Part shown: piece by piece, positions 1 through 8,885 of the stretch
Numbering within the stretch: the first letter of the stretch is position 1
Layout of the letters: every line of letters starts with the position of its first letter
NCBI GenBank assembly: GCA_005217565.1
Contig: SJCO01000001.1
Location: 248,001 to 312,000 of the forward strand
Reading direction: 5' to 3'
Source of the DNA: Puteibacter caeruleilacunae
GTDB taxonomy: Bacteria; Bacteroidota; Bacteroidia; Bacteroidales; Prolixibacteraceae
DNA: 64,000 bases
Position numbers and translations under genes: made by a program
Notes under the pieces: generated by a model
Told to the model about the DNA's origin: nothing
What the model saw: the letters and a program-made list of their open reading frames with translations, nothing else
The model's database searches: none

Positions 1-2
1 AT

Positions 3-158
3 GAGATTGCTCGTCGCGACTTCATCAATATAAATATCGATTATAAGATTCATGGTGTAGGTGGTGATGATTCATGGGGAGCTAAAACTCATAAAGCATA
101 TACTATTGATGCGAATAAGCCGTTAAGGTTTAGTTTTATTATTCAACCTAGAAGGTAA
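3..158 (+). CDS. 3' end of a GH2 beta-galactosidase (partial)
   Basis: Open frame entering from the left edge and stopping at 156-158. The 51 visible residues contain GVGGDDSWG, then a Y-T-I-D segment and the ending FSFIIQPRR. This matches the C-terminal edge of the last beta-sandwich (domain 5) of LacZ-type GH2 beta-galactosidases, where a G-x-D-x-SWG motif and a final F-x-hydrophobic-x-P strand are typical. The catalytic TIM barrel lies outside the window, so substrate specificity cannot be judged. The gene is followed directly by a strong hairpin. The family call is fairly secure from the motif, but rests on a short tail. Confidence 0.75.
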   Translation, partial: EIARRDFININIDYKIHGVGGDDSWGAKTHKAYTIDANKPLRFSFIIQPRR

Positions 159-161
159 TTC

Positions 162-197
162 CCAATAGATCGGGCTTTTTAAAGCCCGATCTATTGG
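162..197. terminator. Bidirectional intrinsic terminator
   Basis: Perfect 17-bp inverted repeat (162-178 and 181-197) with a 2-nt loop, ending in T-runs on both strands. It sits between the converging ends of the beta-galactosidase (+) and the TIR-STAND gene (-) and probably serves both. Confidence 0.9.
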
Positions 198-203
198 ATA
201 ATC

Positions 204-3200
204 CTAAGCTCCCTGGTAGACTAGCTTCTCCATCATTTCTTTCCTAAAGTTGATGTGTCGTAAGAAGCTATTAAAATGCTTGAAGAATGCTTCACGATCT
301 CCTGCAAATTCTATTTGTTTTACCACATCATATACTTGCGGATAACGCTTCCAAGTGCCCAAGTGCTCGAAGACAAATATCGCATCATCTAAATTATCAA
401 TGCTACCAATAACATTGTGGTACCATTTCTGATTCCACGGGAGACTATTTTTAGAGATGGTAATCTGATACCTTCTGTATTCTTTAAACATTGCTCTGAA
501 TTCCTGAATATTCTCAAGCCCGTACAGCCAGGGAATAGCCATGTTAGTGTGTTCATTCTTGATGTAGGTGTTGAATTCAAACTTCTCAGATAAATCGCTT
601 ATTTGGTTTTCTAGTGCTTGAACCTGTATAATGCCCTTCCAGTTTCCTAAATGCTCGAAAAAGAATATGGCTTGATTGGCAGTATCAATACTAGCAATTA
701 CTTCACGATACCATTTCTGTTCCCAAGGTTTTTTAGCTTGGTCAATCTTATTGTCAGGAAAGTATTGAATGATCTCTTTATACTGATCTAATGAGGAACA
801 TTGACTTAACCAGGTATTAATGGTGTTTTTGAATTTATCAAGATTATTGGAGTTTTTATTGTTCTGTGATTTCTTTAAACTTATCAGTGTTTTAGATAGA
901 TTAAAGGAAGTCTTCTGTTCAAATGTCCTCATTACATTGCCAAAATAGTGGAAATGGTTGTTCCCCTCCTCTAATGTAGTTACCCTATAAAATAAGTTCG
1001 AAATGGTGGTTATGTTTGCTTCTGCTTTGTAGTCCGACATAACACTATCATAAATGGCAATAGCATCATTGGCTGTTTTGCATTTTCTGAAGATAGAATT
1101 ATATGTAGTCGTGTTCCTGTAATCCGACTCCCGAATATAGTCAAGGGTTTCTTTTACTGTTTCAAATTCATAATGACAAACATGTGATAGTCGATATTCT
1201 TCGGCTCTGAATCCATGCTTTTTTTCGTTGTATTTGCGTTCCTCTCGTTCCTTAATTTTCCGTTTCTCATCGGGTAATTTTTCTACAAGTTCATACCATT
1301 TATTGAAGATCGAATTAATGTCTTTCTGTTTAATTCCATGGAAATGCTCATTCAAAAATAGTTCCTCAAATTCGCTAAAGTATTTCTTCAAAGTACCCAA
1401 ATCTTCTACTTTGTTCAGTAGGTTGATGAAGACTCGGTGATTGGGAGACAATCCTGATCGTTGGAATGCATTATATGCATCTAATGCTTCTTGATAGTTC
1501 TTACAGGCTGTTATTAAGTAGGAATAGGTTGCAGCATCAGGCTTAATACGAGACTCAGGTTGGGAGAAGTGATCGATTACCTGTTTGGTAATATCGTACT
1601 CTTGGTTCTTTGGTACCAGATCGCTATTGTGAATTACCAGGTTCATATCCCAACATTTCAATAAATGTTGATTGTCCAATCTAATTAACTCCTCTACAAT
1701 ATTTACATGTTCTGAATTGTTTCTTCTGAATTCGATAATATTGCTGATTAGTTTACCTGGTAAGGTGCGATTGTGATGCTTGAAAAATTCTGTAATGGCC
1801 TCAATATCGGCATAACTTGTGATGTTGTTATTTCGTTCGAAGAAGTAATTAGCCAGTTTGTTGATTAGGTGACTAACTCTCGATAGCTTTTCTTGAATAG
1901 TGAAGAATCCTTGTGTGTTGGATGTATAGTTCTTAATTACCAACTCATCAAATTCAATATCATCATTTAATAATGAATCGACATACTGTTTGAAGTATTG
2001 TTCGTGATAATTAGCGTACAGTTCATTATATAATACCGCGCGATAGAGATATATGTGAGGGGTGAATTGTTTGCACTGGGCTAATCTATTTCTGATGTGT
2101 TGTTCCAGTTCATCTTCAGAAAAAGTTGCTAGTACTTCTTCTTTAAAGCGTCGCTCTGCCTGAATAAGATTTGAATAGAGATCTAAATCAGGTTGTAAGC
2201 CTCTCTTTCTAGCCTTATTAACCAAATCAAGTACCTCTTTATATGAACTTGCGGTATTAATCAACTCGCTTACCATCACATTGTTCAATGTAAAGTTTAG
2301 CCTGTCTGATTCGAATAGTTCACTATAAATATCTGTTGAAGATACTTGCATTTTAGCACGTTTCTTAATCAGTGAAGCCAATGCAAATTCATAGTGAATG
2401 TAGGTGTGTTTGGTCATTAAATCGATTACTTCCTCATAGCTATGCTTATCTTTAATTTTGTTGCCCAGGAAGTTAAAAGATCTGTCATCAGGCGCAGGTA
2501 TTTTTAGGAAGAATGTTTTAGCATCTTCAAAAGTTTTTGATTGATTAATACAGGTATTCAATAAGATGATGTTTTTGATCGTCCGATCTTCCTTTAACTG
2601 CTTAAGTATGGGCCAGGGATGTTCTGTTCGCATAAGGTAAAGATTGAGGGTTATGGTATCAATTTCCAGATGCTCTTTCCCCCAGTTATATAATCCGTCT
2701 ATATATTCTTTCGCATTGGTAATCGCTTTGTTTAAGAGTAATAATGCTTCGTCTTTCATCTCCTTCGCAGGTAAGTTGGCATGTAGCATATAGTCCCCCA
2801 GAATGCGCTTGTATTGTTTGAGAGTCCAGCTATAATGTGAAACTAAATGGCTGATTACTTTGCTGGATCCTTGAATGTTATTGCTTTCGTAATAATTGAA
2901 AATCTGCCTATTAGAAGATAAGTGCTTGATGATATTGATGTGCGTTATCTCATTGAAGGTGTAATAATCCTCTAGCAAGTCGTTATTCCCATTATAATTA
3001 GGGTGTTGTTTGCATAGGGTATCAACTGGAAAAACCGTCAATAGTTGATTCAGAATATCAATTTTGCGAGGGATAAAAAGAGTTGGATCATCCGCTTCTT
3101 CTGTGTCTACAAGTTGCTCTGCCTGTTTTAGAATGAAATTAGCCTGCTCTTCTGTTTCACACTTGCTGGCTAGAGATCTGAGGGATACAAAATCAAAGTT

Positions 3201-4934
3201 TGCTTCACCATCTCCCGTCTTTTCGTAAAACTCCAGCGATTCTTCAAACGATTCCTTAGTGGTTCTACAATAGGCATTTATTACCCAATTCAGGTTTTCC
3301 TCATCTTGCAATCTCCTTTTAAATAACTGCTCTCTACTTTTATTATCAGCCTGATCTTGCACAATAAGGCGTGCAAGATTCTTGTTGGTCATGTAGAAAT
3401 CGAGGATGTTGTTCTTCACCTCCTTATAAGGGAGTTGCCTTATCTTTTTATCTCGGTAATCTTCATCGATGATTAATTCTGTATCTTCATCAATAGAATC
3501 AACGGGATAGAGAATCCCTGAATCACATAATACCTGTAAAGGAGCTTCAAGGTGACGTGGACGGAAACTTACCTCTCTATTATCTGGAATTTGAATCATC
3601 TTTGAGCGTCTAAATTCCGAAGCACTCATTGTGTCATTGGCTTTTTCGTTCAAATAACTTATAATGTCATCGATATCAACGCCCCAACGTTTGATGTATC
3701 CTAAGTTCTGTATTGCCTTGAGTACCTCTCTTGTGAGACCATCTTGGTCGGTGTCATTATATGAATTCCAAGGGTAGTTAACTCCCAGCAACTCACCAAT
3801 AGTATCTCCTTTAGGAGTCTTAAAACCATACTGCTTGGTAATATCATGAAACTGCTCACGTGTTAAAGGTTCAATCATAATGGTTTTAAAATCAGTACTG
3901 TCGATATTGTTCCAGATAATGCTTGAATGTTGTTTTGCATACTCCTGCATGCGTTGATATTCTGCTGTTGTGCATGTCGTAATTAGTTTGAAGGATTTGG
4001 TACAAATATTACTAAAGGCAGTCTCAAAGTCCTGTTTATTTACGCGTGAAAAGCATTTATAAAGTTCGTCAAGCACTATAATGATATTATCGGTGTCAAG
4101 GTTCTCCTTAATTTCCCCCTTGAAATAATCGATGAAATGACCAATATTCTTCTCGTTGAAGATATAAATACTTGTTTGAATTGATGCATTTATTTGTATT
4201 AATGACTCCTTTAGGAAATGATACACCGACCTGGTTTTTCCTGCCATCGATTTACCATGAATTAATATCTTGGGATACTGTTCCTGCTGGAATTCCTCCA
4301 TAATGATAGTATCTACATCGCGATAATAGTAAATGCTTTCATTAAACTTATTCTCCAACTTGCCACGTTCCCCCATCAGGTCAGTAGCACCTAGAGTATC
4401 AATCGAGTACGACTGGAAAGGTAGTTGTTTGGTGGTTAATGTCGGAAATTTATAAGTAATTGCTTCTCCTAAAACCTTTAAAGATGATCGTAAATCAGGG
4501 AACTCATCACTAATAGCATGAACATGATGCTGCCAAAGTTCTGGGTGTTGTTGCAATTCCTCTGGGAGATCCTCCAATTTAGGCACTTGATTCCCTCTAT
4601 TAACTAGCAGAGGGAAGAATACCACATTATGAGGAGCATTCAGGGCACAGAGTATTTCTTCAAGAACAAAGTCGGCTTGTCCATTTGCTTTCTTTTGAGA
4701 GAAAGACTCTTCCCAATTCTTATTTATCAGCATGATAAAAGCTTTACAGTTTGAAGCATTATCTTTTAGCTCATCAGAAAATACATCCCCAGGCAGGAGT
4801 GTCTTTTGATCGAAAAACAATTCATCTTCCTGAATAAAGTAGCCTAAAACATCACGGATATGGTCAGCAAAGCGTTTGTAACCTTGTTCTTCATTAGTTG
4901 CTCTTCTGTAACTGATAAATACGGACTTTGACAT
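204..4934 (-). CDS. TIR domain - STAND/NACHT-like NTPase - PPR-like helical repeat protein (1576 aa)
   Basis: Residues 5-155 are a prokaryotic TIR domain: FISYRR at the start, D-Q-K-x-L-x-PG-x-x-F near 42-52, and DFVLEEILCAL at 88-98, where E92/E93 aligns with the glutamate of TIR NADases. Next comes a P-loop NTPase with Walker A GKSMAGKT (227-234) and Walker B IIIVLDE (284-290). About 1100 residues of helical repeats follow. Several match the pentatricopeptide pattern, for example around 875-925 (GLQPDLDLYSNLI), 1136 and 1276. Two C-terminal units near 1400 and 1497 (W-x-QKWY...AIF-FEHLG) are duplicates. There is no signal peptide or membrane segment, so it is probably cytosolic. The architecture resembles NLR/STAND immune sensors, with repeats as sensor, NTPase as switch and TIR as effector; an antiphage role is inference. 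It lies divergent from the RyR membrane protein, and a TIR-less paralogue is at 14372-18577. Confidence 0.85.
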   Translation of the reverse strand: MSKSVFISYRRATNEEQGYKRFADHIRDVLGYFIQEDELFFDQKTLLPGDVFSDELKDNASNCKAFIMLINKNWEESFSQKKANGQADFVLEEILCALNAPHNVVFFPLLVNRGNQVPKLEDLPEELQQHPELWQHHVHAISDEFPDLRSSLKVLGEAITYKFPTLTTKQLPFQSYSIDTLGATDLMGERGKLENKFNESIYYYRDVDTIIMEEFQQEQYPKILIHGKSMAGKTRSVYHFLKESLIQINASIQTSIYIFNEKNIGHFIDYFKGEIKENLDTDNIIIVLDELYKCFSRVNKQDFETAFSNICTKSFKLITTCTTAEYQRMQEYAKQHSSIIWNNIDSTDFKTIMIEPLTREQFHDITKQYGFKTPKGDTIGELLGVNYPWNSYNDTDQDGLTREVLKAIQNLGYIKRWGVDIDDIISYLNEKANDTMSASEFRRSKMIQIPDNREVSFRPRHLEAPLQVLCDSGILYPVDSIDEDTELIIDEDYRDKKIRQLPYKEVKNNILDFYMTNKNLARLIVQDQADNKSREQLFKRRLQDEENLNWVINAYCRTTKESFEESLEFYEKTGDGEANFDFVSLRSLASKCETEEQANFILKQAEQLVDTEEADDPTLFIPRKIDILNQLLTVFPVDTLCKQHPNYNGNNDLLEDYYTFNEITHINIIKHLSSNRQIFNYYESNNIQGSSKVISHLVSHYSWTLKQYKRILGDYMLHANLPAKEMKDEALLLLNKAITNAKEYIDGLYNWGKEHLEIDTITLNLYLMRTEHPWPILKQLKEDRTIKNIILLNTCINQSKTFEDAKTFFLKIPAPDDRSFNFLGNKIKDKHSYEEVIDLMTKHTYIHYEFALASLIKKRAKMQVSSTDIYSELFESDRLNFTLNNVMVSELINTASSYKEVLDLVNKARKRGLQPDLDLYSNLIQAERRFKEEVLATFSEDELEQHIRNRLAQCKQFTPHIYLYRAVLYNELYANYHEQYFKQYVDSLLNDDIEFDELVIKNYTSNTQGFFTIQEKLSRVSHLINKLANYFFERNNNITSYADIEAITEFFKHHNRTLPGKLISNIIEFRRNNSEHVNIVEELIRLDNQHLLKCWDMNLVIHNSDLVPKNQEYDITKQVIDHFSQPESRIKPDAATYSYLITACKNYQEALDAYNAFQRSGLSPNHRVFINLLNKVEDLGTLKKYFSEFEELFLNEHFHGIKQKDINSIFNKWYELVEKLPDEKRKIKEREERKYNEKKHGFRAEEYRLSHVCHYEFETVKETLDYIRESDYRNTTTYNSIFRKCKTANDAIAIYDSVMSDYKAEANITTISNLFYRVTTLEEGNNHFHYFGNVMRTFEQKTSFNLSKTLISLKKSQNNKNSNNLDKFKNTINTWLSQCSSLDQYKEIIQYFPDNKIDQAKKPWEQKWYREVIASIDTANQAIFFFEHLGNWKGIIQVQALENQISDLSEKFEFNTYIKNEHTNMAIPWLYGLENIQEFRAMFKEYRRYQITISKNSLPWNQKWYHNVIGSIDNLDDAIFVFEHLGTWKRYPQVYDVVKQIEFAGDREAFFKHFNSFLRHINFRKEMMEKLVYQGA

Positions 4935-4984
4935 ATAGATCTACGATTGTTTAGTTGTTCTTTTGGATTTGCCTTAAGAGTTGA

Positions 4985-5012
4985 CCTATCAACGTTAGAC
5001 AGACGTGATAGG
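4985..5012. promoter_or_regulatory. Dyad in the divergent TIR-STAND / RyR promoter region
   Basis: CCTATCAACGT (4985-4995) and ACGTGATAGG (5003-5012) are reverse complements except for one extra A, around a 7-nt centre. The dyad sits in the 204-bp gap between two divergent genes, 51 bp upstream of the TIR-STAND start, so it could be a shared operator or an RNA hairpin in that leader. No regulator gene lies beside it. Confidence 0.4.
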
Positions 5013-5093
5013 ATCCATTGGTTTTCCTTGAAGGCATCTCCGAAATTTACATAAAAGATGATAATTTTGGAATAATGCGAACACCTATTTTAT

Positions 5094-5101
5094 TATATTT
5101 G
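5094..5101 (+). promoter_or_regulatory. Bacteroidota-type -7 box (TATATTTG) of the RyR gene
   Basis: TATATTTG fits the Bacteroidota -7 consensus TAnnTTTG and lies 37 bp before the ATG at 5139. A TTTG at 5066-5069 could be the -33 element, though the 24-bp spacing is slightly long. Confidence 0.45.
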
Positions 5102-5138
5102 AGCTATTGCAATTATCTTTCGAATAACTAATTAAATC

Positions 5139-7580
5139 ATGTATACTATGATGAGTCTAACTAATGTGTTGTCAACCATTGATTTGATGAGGTATGTAAA
5201 TGTTATCATAATGGTTGCTTTTACGGTCTTACTTGTATGGCTCATTTGGTTGTATATTCGTAAGAAGAAGCAAATCGACCGGATGCTGTCGGGAGCTATT
5301 ATGCCTCAGCTTGTCGGCATTACCATGATTATTGTAGTGATATGGCTGGCGGCAATCGGATTGGCAAATTGGGTGGAAACAGGAAATATATTGGCCCATA
5401 ATGACAATGCCTTACGTGCTATTTATAATTTTCTCGATGCAGGGACTTTTCAAAATAGCAATTATTCTATTAAAAGTGAACCTATTGCCATTGTACTCTC
5501 TTTGTCCGGATTGGTAATTCTGGGAGGTATTTTTATTGCTGTTGTGACCAATTATTACGATCAACGGGTACAGCGATACAAACAGGGGTATGGAAACTAC
5601 AGCTTTAATAATCAATTGATCATTGTGGGATATCATCCAATGACTTTGGGGTATGTAACAGATTTCTTTGAAGAGCAGGGTACCAATAAATGTGATGTAA
5701 TTATTCTTACTGAACAGTCGGTTGAGGATGTGTCGCGTGAGCTAAAATCTAATCTACCTAAAGAGCAGGAGAAGCATGTATATGTAATGCAGGGATCGCG
5801 TGATTCAGTCGAAGAGATTCAGCGTACTCAACCTTGGAGTGCATGTAAGATTATCATCCTTGGAGAGGATGGTGAAGATAGCGGTGATGCCCGTAATGTT
5901 GATTGTTTTGAGCTAATCTCTAATGAGGTTGTTGATAGAAAGATCACCACAACTATCCCTTGTTATGTCCATTTTAATGAACTGTCGACGTTTCAAATGG
6001 CGAAAGATTATAATCCTAAGGTAAAGGAGCGCGGAATGATCAACTTTATTCCATTTAATTTTTACGAACGTTGGGCACGTCACATATTTGTCAACTTTGC
6101 ATCTTTATTTGGAAAGCAACCTGCATATCCTCAGTTCGACTATGAAAGGATTCATCAGAACAGCGATAAGCATGTTCATTTTGTGTTGGTAGGATTCAAT
6201 CGTATGTCGGTAGCTCTTGCATCACAGGCAATCCATCATTGTCACTTTCCTAATTATCAAAAAGGAAAGAAGAACTTAAAGCTTACGTTTATCGATAAAA
6301 ACTGTCGCGATCATGAGCTATATTTCCTGAATTTATTCCCCGGAATTAATGCATTGGAAGATATAGAATTAGAGTTTTTGGATGCAGATATCTATGCGCA
6401 GTCTACTAAAGACAAGTTAGTAGCATGGAGTGCCAATGATGATAAGCTGCTGTATCTCGCTATTTGTATGAAACATGCTGATACGTCGCTCTCTGTCGCT
6501 TTGAAGCTTCCACGAGAGATCTATCAAAAAGGAATTCCTGTGCTTGTGAGGCAATACAAGCGACATGTATTGCATGATCAGGTATATCCTAGCATCTTCT
6601 TTTTCGGAATGATTGATGAGAATCTACGCTTCGATAAAGTACACAATCGCCTTGCTCTTGAGGCTCATTTTGCTTATCAGAAGTCGGTAGGTAATGAGAT
6701 GAGTGAAGAGGATAAAAATGAAGAACGAGCATATGCTGAATCATCATTCTCTTGGGCAAGTGCATATCTGGTAGACAACTACCCTTACATATTGCGAAGC
6801 TTTGATGTCGGACTTGATGAAGTGCGTAATGTGGCTGAGCAACCTAATTTGAGTGATGATCGCAAAGTGATGGCAAATCTGGAACATCGCAGATGGATGG
6901 CTGAGCGTGTGCTATTTGGCTTTGTATACGGAGCCGATCGAAATGATGCCTTGAAGATTCATAATTGTATGATGCCATTTGAGAAACTTTCGAAAAGTGA
7001 GACTGATAAAGATAATACGATCAATCAGCAGATCATGGATAGTTTGAATGGGCTTGGAGAGGACGTTAATTATCTTCCAACGGATGAGTCTTGTTGGAAA
7101 CTGTATATGAAGACTGCTTCAGTAAAAGCGAAGCAACTAACAGAAAATGACGTAGCGAATAGTCTGGAAGGAAATGTTGCAGGACTAACTGGAGATTATT
7201 TTTGCAAGGGGATTAAAGATGAAGAGTGGATTGTGCCAGCAGAGAAGTTCCTACGAAAGTATAAGTTGAGCAAGGGACAGGAGGATAAGGACGCAACGCT
7301 GGAGTTTCTGAAGTATGAGCCCGTTCCAGAAGAAACTATGGTATATGCGCAGGTGTCGACTATCAAGACTAATATTCCAATAGAGAATGGTAATGACCTG
7401 GAAATGAAAGTTGGAGATTATCATTTGAAAGCTGTTTCGCGCAGTAAGGCTGTGAAGTACCAGAGAGGAGAGGCCACTACTGGTTATCTGGACGATCCCA
7501 ATAACATTGAAGGTGGTTGGGTAGTGGCTCCCGATATTTTCAATAAATCGTATTGTCCAATATCTAAAAACAAAATTTAG
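5139..7580 (+). CDS. RyR-domain membrane protein with RCK/TrkA-N-type domains (813 aa)
   Basis: Three hydrophobic segments (about 20-40, 57-77 and 115-138) form a channel-like N-terminus. Two Rossmann-like RCK/TrkA-N modules follow, beginning NNQLIIVGYHPMTL (157-170) and HVHFVLVGFNRMSVA (346-360), as in the cytosolic gating rings of K+ channels. Residues 575-640 match the ryanodine-receptor RyR repeat: LEHRRWMAERVLFGFVYG, then DRNDALKIHNCMMPFEKL. A C-terminal 170-residue region is unassigned. Between segments 2 and 3 a possible pore loop (FLDAGTF) lacks a canonical TVGYG filter, so ion selectivity is unclear. The gene is divergent from the TIR-STAND gene, which fits a TIR-signal-to-membrane-effector pair, as proposed in comparative genomics for bacterial RyR domains; that pairing is inferred. 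ATG codons at 5148 and 5151 are alternative starts. Its 3' end overlaps the converging barrel gene by 17 bp. Confidence 0.75.
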   Translation: MYTMMSLTNVLSTIDLMRYVNVIIMVAFTVLLVWLIWLYIRKKKQIDRMLSGAIMPQLVGITMIIVVIWLAAIGLANWVETGNILAHNDNALRAIYNFLDAGTFQNSNYSIKSEPIAIVLSLSGLVILGGIFIAVVTNYYDQRVQRYKQGYGNYSFNNQLIIVGYHPMTLGYVTDFFEEQGTNKCDVIILTEQSVEDVSRELKSNLPKEQEKHVYVMQGSRDSVEEIQRTQPWSACKIIILGEDGEDSGDARNVDCFELISNEVVDRKITTTIPCYVHFNELSTFQMAKDYNPKVKERGMINFIPFNFYERWARHIFVNFASLFGKQPAYPQFDYERIHQNSDKHVHFVLVGFNRMSVALASQAIHHCHFPNYQKGKKNLKLTFIDKNCRDHELYFLNLFPGINALEDIELEFLDADIYAQSTKDKLVAWSANDDKLLYLAICMKHADTSLSVALKLPREIYQKGIPVLVRQYKRHVLHDQVYPSIFFFGMIDENLRFDKVHNRLALEAHFAYQKSVGNEMSEEDKNEERAYAESSFSWASAYLVDNYPYILRSFDVGLDEVRNVAEQPNLSDDRKVMANLEHRRWMAERVLFGFVYGADRNDALKIHNCMMPFEKLSKSETDKDNTINQQIMDSLNGLGEDVNYLPTDESCWKLYMKTASVKAKQLTENDVANSLEGNVAGLTGDYFCKGIKDEEWIVPAEKFLRKYKLSKGQEDKDATLEFLKYEPVPEETMVYAQVSTIKTNIPIENGNDLEMKVGDYHLKAVSRSKAVKYQRGEATTGYLDDPNNIEGGWVVAPDIFNKSYCPISKNKI

Positions 7581-8874
7581 CTTTAATCCAATACTCTGAA
7601 TTGTGTTTGTAAGTGGCAAACATTCCCTCGCTGGCTTCAAACCAATCATATCCTGCGATTAGATGAATCTGGTCGGAAATAGAATAATCAGCATAATTGC
7701 GATTAAATAATCCATGATTGTTGAGATCATAGTAAGTAAAAGTAGATAACAATAATAGACTACGGATTAACTTTTTTGTTATTCCAAACGTCATCAGCTT
7801 TGAGTTGCTATGTATGTTCTTTGGGGCACTCGTACTATCATCTAAGTCACCATTGGAATAGTTCACATTGTCAGCCAGAATACCAGGAATCGCTGCAGCC
7901 TGTAGTCCTTTGATTTTAGTACTGGTACTTCTTTTATTGAGAGAGAGACCATTAATATGTTTGTGACTATATTGGATGGTAGCAGTCCAATCGTTTCCTG
8001 GATACCAGTCAGCACCAAGCAAATAATGTACACTGTTTTTACGAGAACGATCCTCTTGTAATTCATTAATAAAAGAAGCCATTTCACCGCGTATTACGAA
8101 CTCACTAATCGGAGCAGAGAAATCACATCCAAACATCTCCATCCGTTTATGAAGAGGTGATAGAAAAATCGTATCTCTTTCTGGTGAATATTGTTGCTTG
8201 AATATTGGCATTTTGTTCCAACTATGTAAGGCAGAAAAAGAGAAGTCAATACCACTTAGAAAAAATGAAAAACGACAGCCTAACTCGGTATTCTTCAATG
8301 TTGTTTTAGGTTTAGTTTGTTCATCTAATACGATCTTTTGAGTGGCATTATAGAATGCCGACCAAGGATTATCACTACTTACTGGTATAATAAAGAATTC
8401 AGGAACAGGTACTAGAACAAACTCCCAGGTATACTTTCTTTTTACCAGCTTTATTCTCGCGGCATTTACCGGTACACGAATATCGTCATAGTCGCGTGCA
8501 AGAAATTCGGTATAATCCATAGGAGAGATTTGGTCGGTAATACGCATCGCATCAGTAACACCCCAGATGATGATTTGTCTGCCAATCTTTATATCCCAAT
8601 TATTAGCAGTATATTGTAAAAATGCTTCGCGCAGCTCAATCTTTGTCTCGTCATTTAGAATATTATTATGCACCGAATTCAGTGATGCAAATAGATACGA
8701 ATTACCTTTTGTCAGACTTAACTCTGTTCGTAAGCGACTGCGGGAACTCATAAAATCATTATCGCCTGAGCTCCTTACAGCATGATACGAATCGGCAAAT
8801 CCGTTAAGCTTAAGCTCCTGCGCCCCCACCTGGAGTGAGAGCAACAGGAGCAACATATAAAAGCATGGTTTCAT
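7564..8874 (-). CDS. Outer-membrane beta-barrel protein, DUF1302/porin-like
   Basis: 436 aa with a signal peptide ending near QVGAQ. The mature protein is rich in alternating aromatic/polar strands (for example YLFASLNSVHNN, WDIKIGRQIIIWG, WTATIQYSHKHI) and ends in the C-terminal phenylalanine (WIKAKFCF) typical of proteins inserted by the BAM complex. The GRQ-x(4)-G motif and early strand pattern resemble DUF1302-type barrels, which often accompany RND permeases and LolA-like proteins exactly as here. It is the last gene of the TetR-headed operon, 11 bp after the LolA-like gene, and probably forms the outer-membrane part of an export route. The cargo is unknown. Confidence 0.7.
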   Translation of the reverse strand: MKPCFYMLLLLLSLQVGAQELKLNGFADSYHAVRSSGDNDFMSSRSRLRTELSLTKGNSYLFASLNSVHNNILNDETKIELREAFLQYTANNWDIKIGRQIIIWGVTDAMRITDQISPMDYTEFLARDYDDIRVPVNAARIKLVKRKYTWEFVLVPVPEFFIIPVSSDNPWSAFYNATQKIVLDEQTKPKTTLKNTELGCRFSFFLSGIDFSFSALHSWNKMPIFKQQYSPERDTIFLSPLHKRMEMFGCDFSAPISEFVIRGEMASFINELQEDRSRKNSVHYLLGADWYPGNDWTATIQYSHKHINGLSLNKRSTSTKIKGLQAAAIPGILADNVNYSNGDLDDSTSAPKNIHSNSKLMTFGITKKLIRSLLLLSTFTYYDLNNHGLFNRNYADYSISDQIHLIAGYDWFEASEGMFATYKHNSEYWIKAKFCF

Positions 8875-8885
8875 GAGAAATAAGG

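Noticed and set aside
7251-7649. 132-codon minus-strand frame inside the RyR gene
   Set aside because: Antisense to a conserved coding sequence, with low-complexity composition and no domain; a shadow frame.
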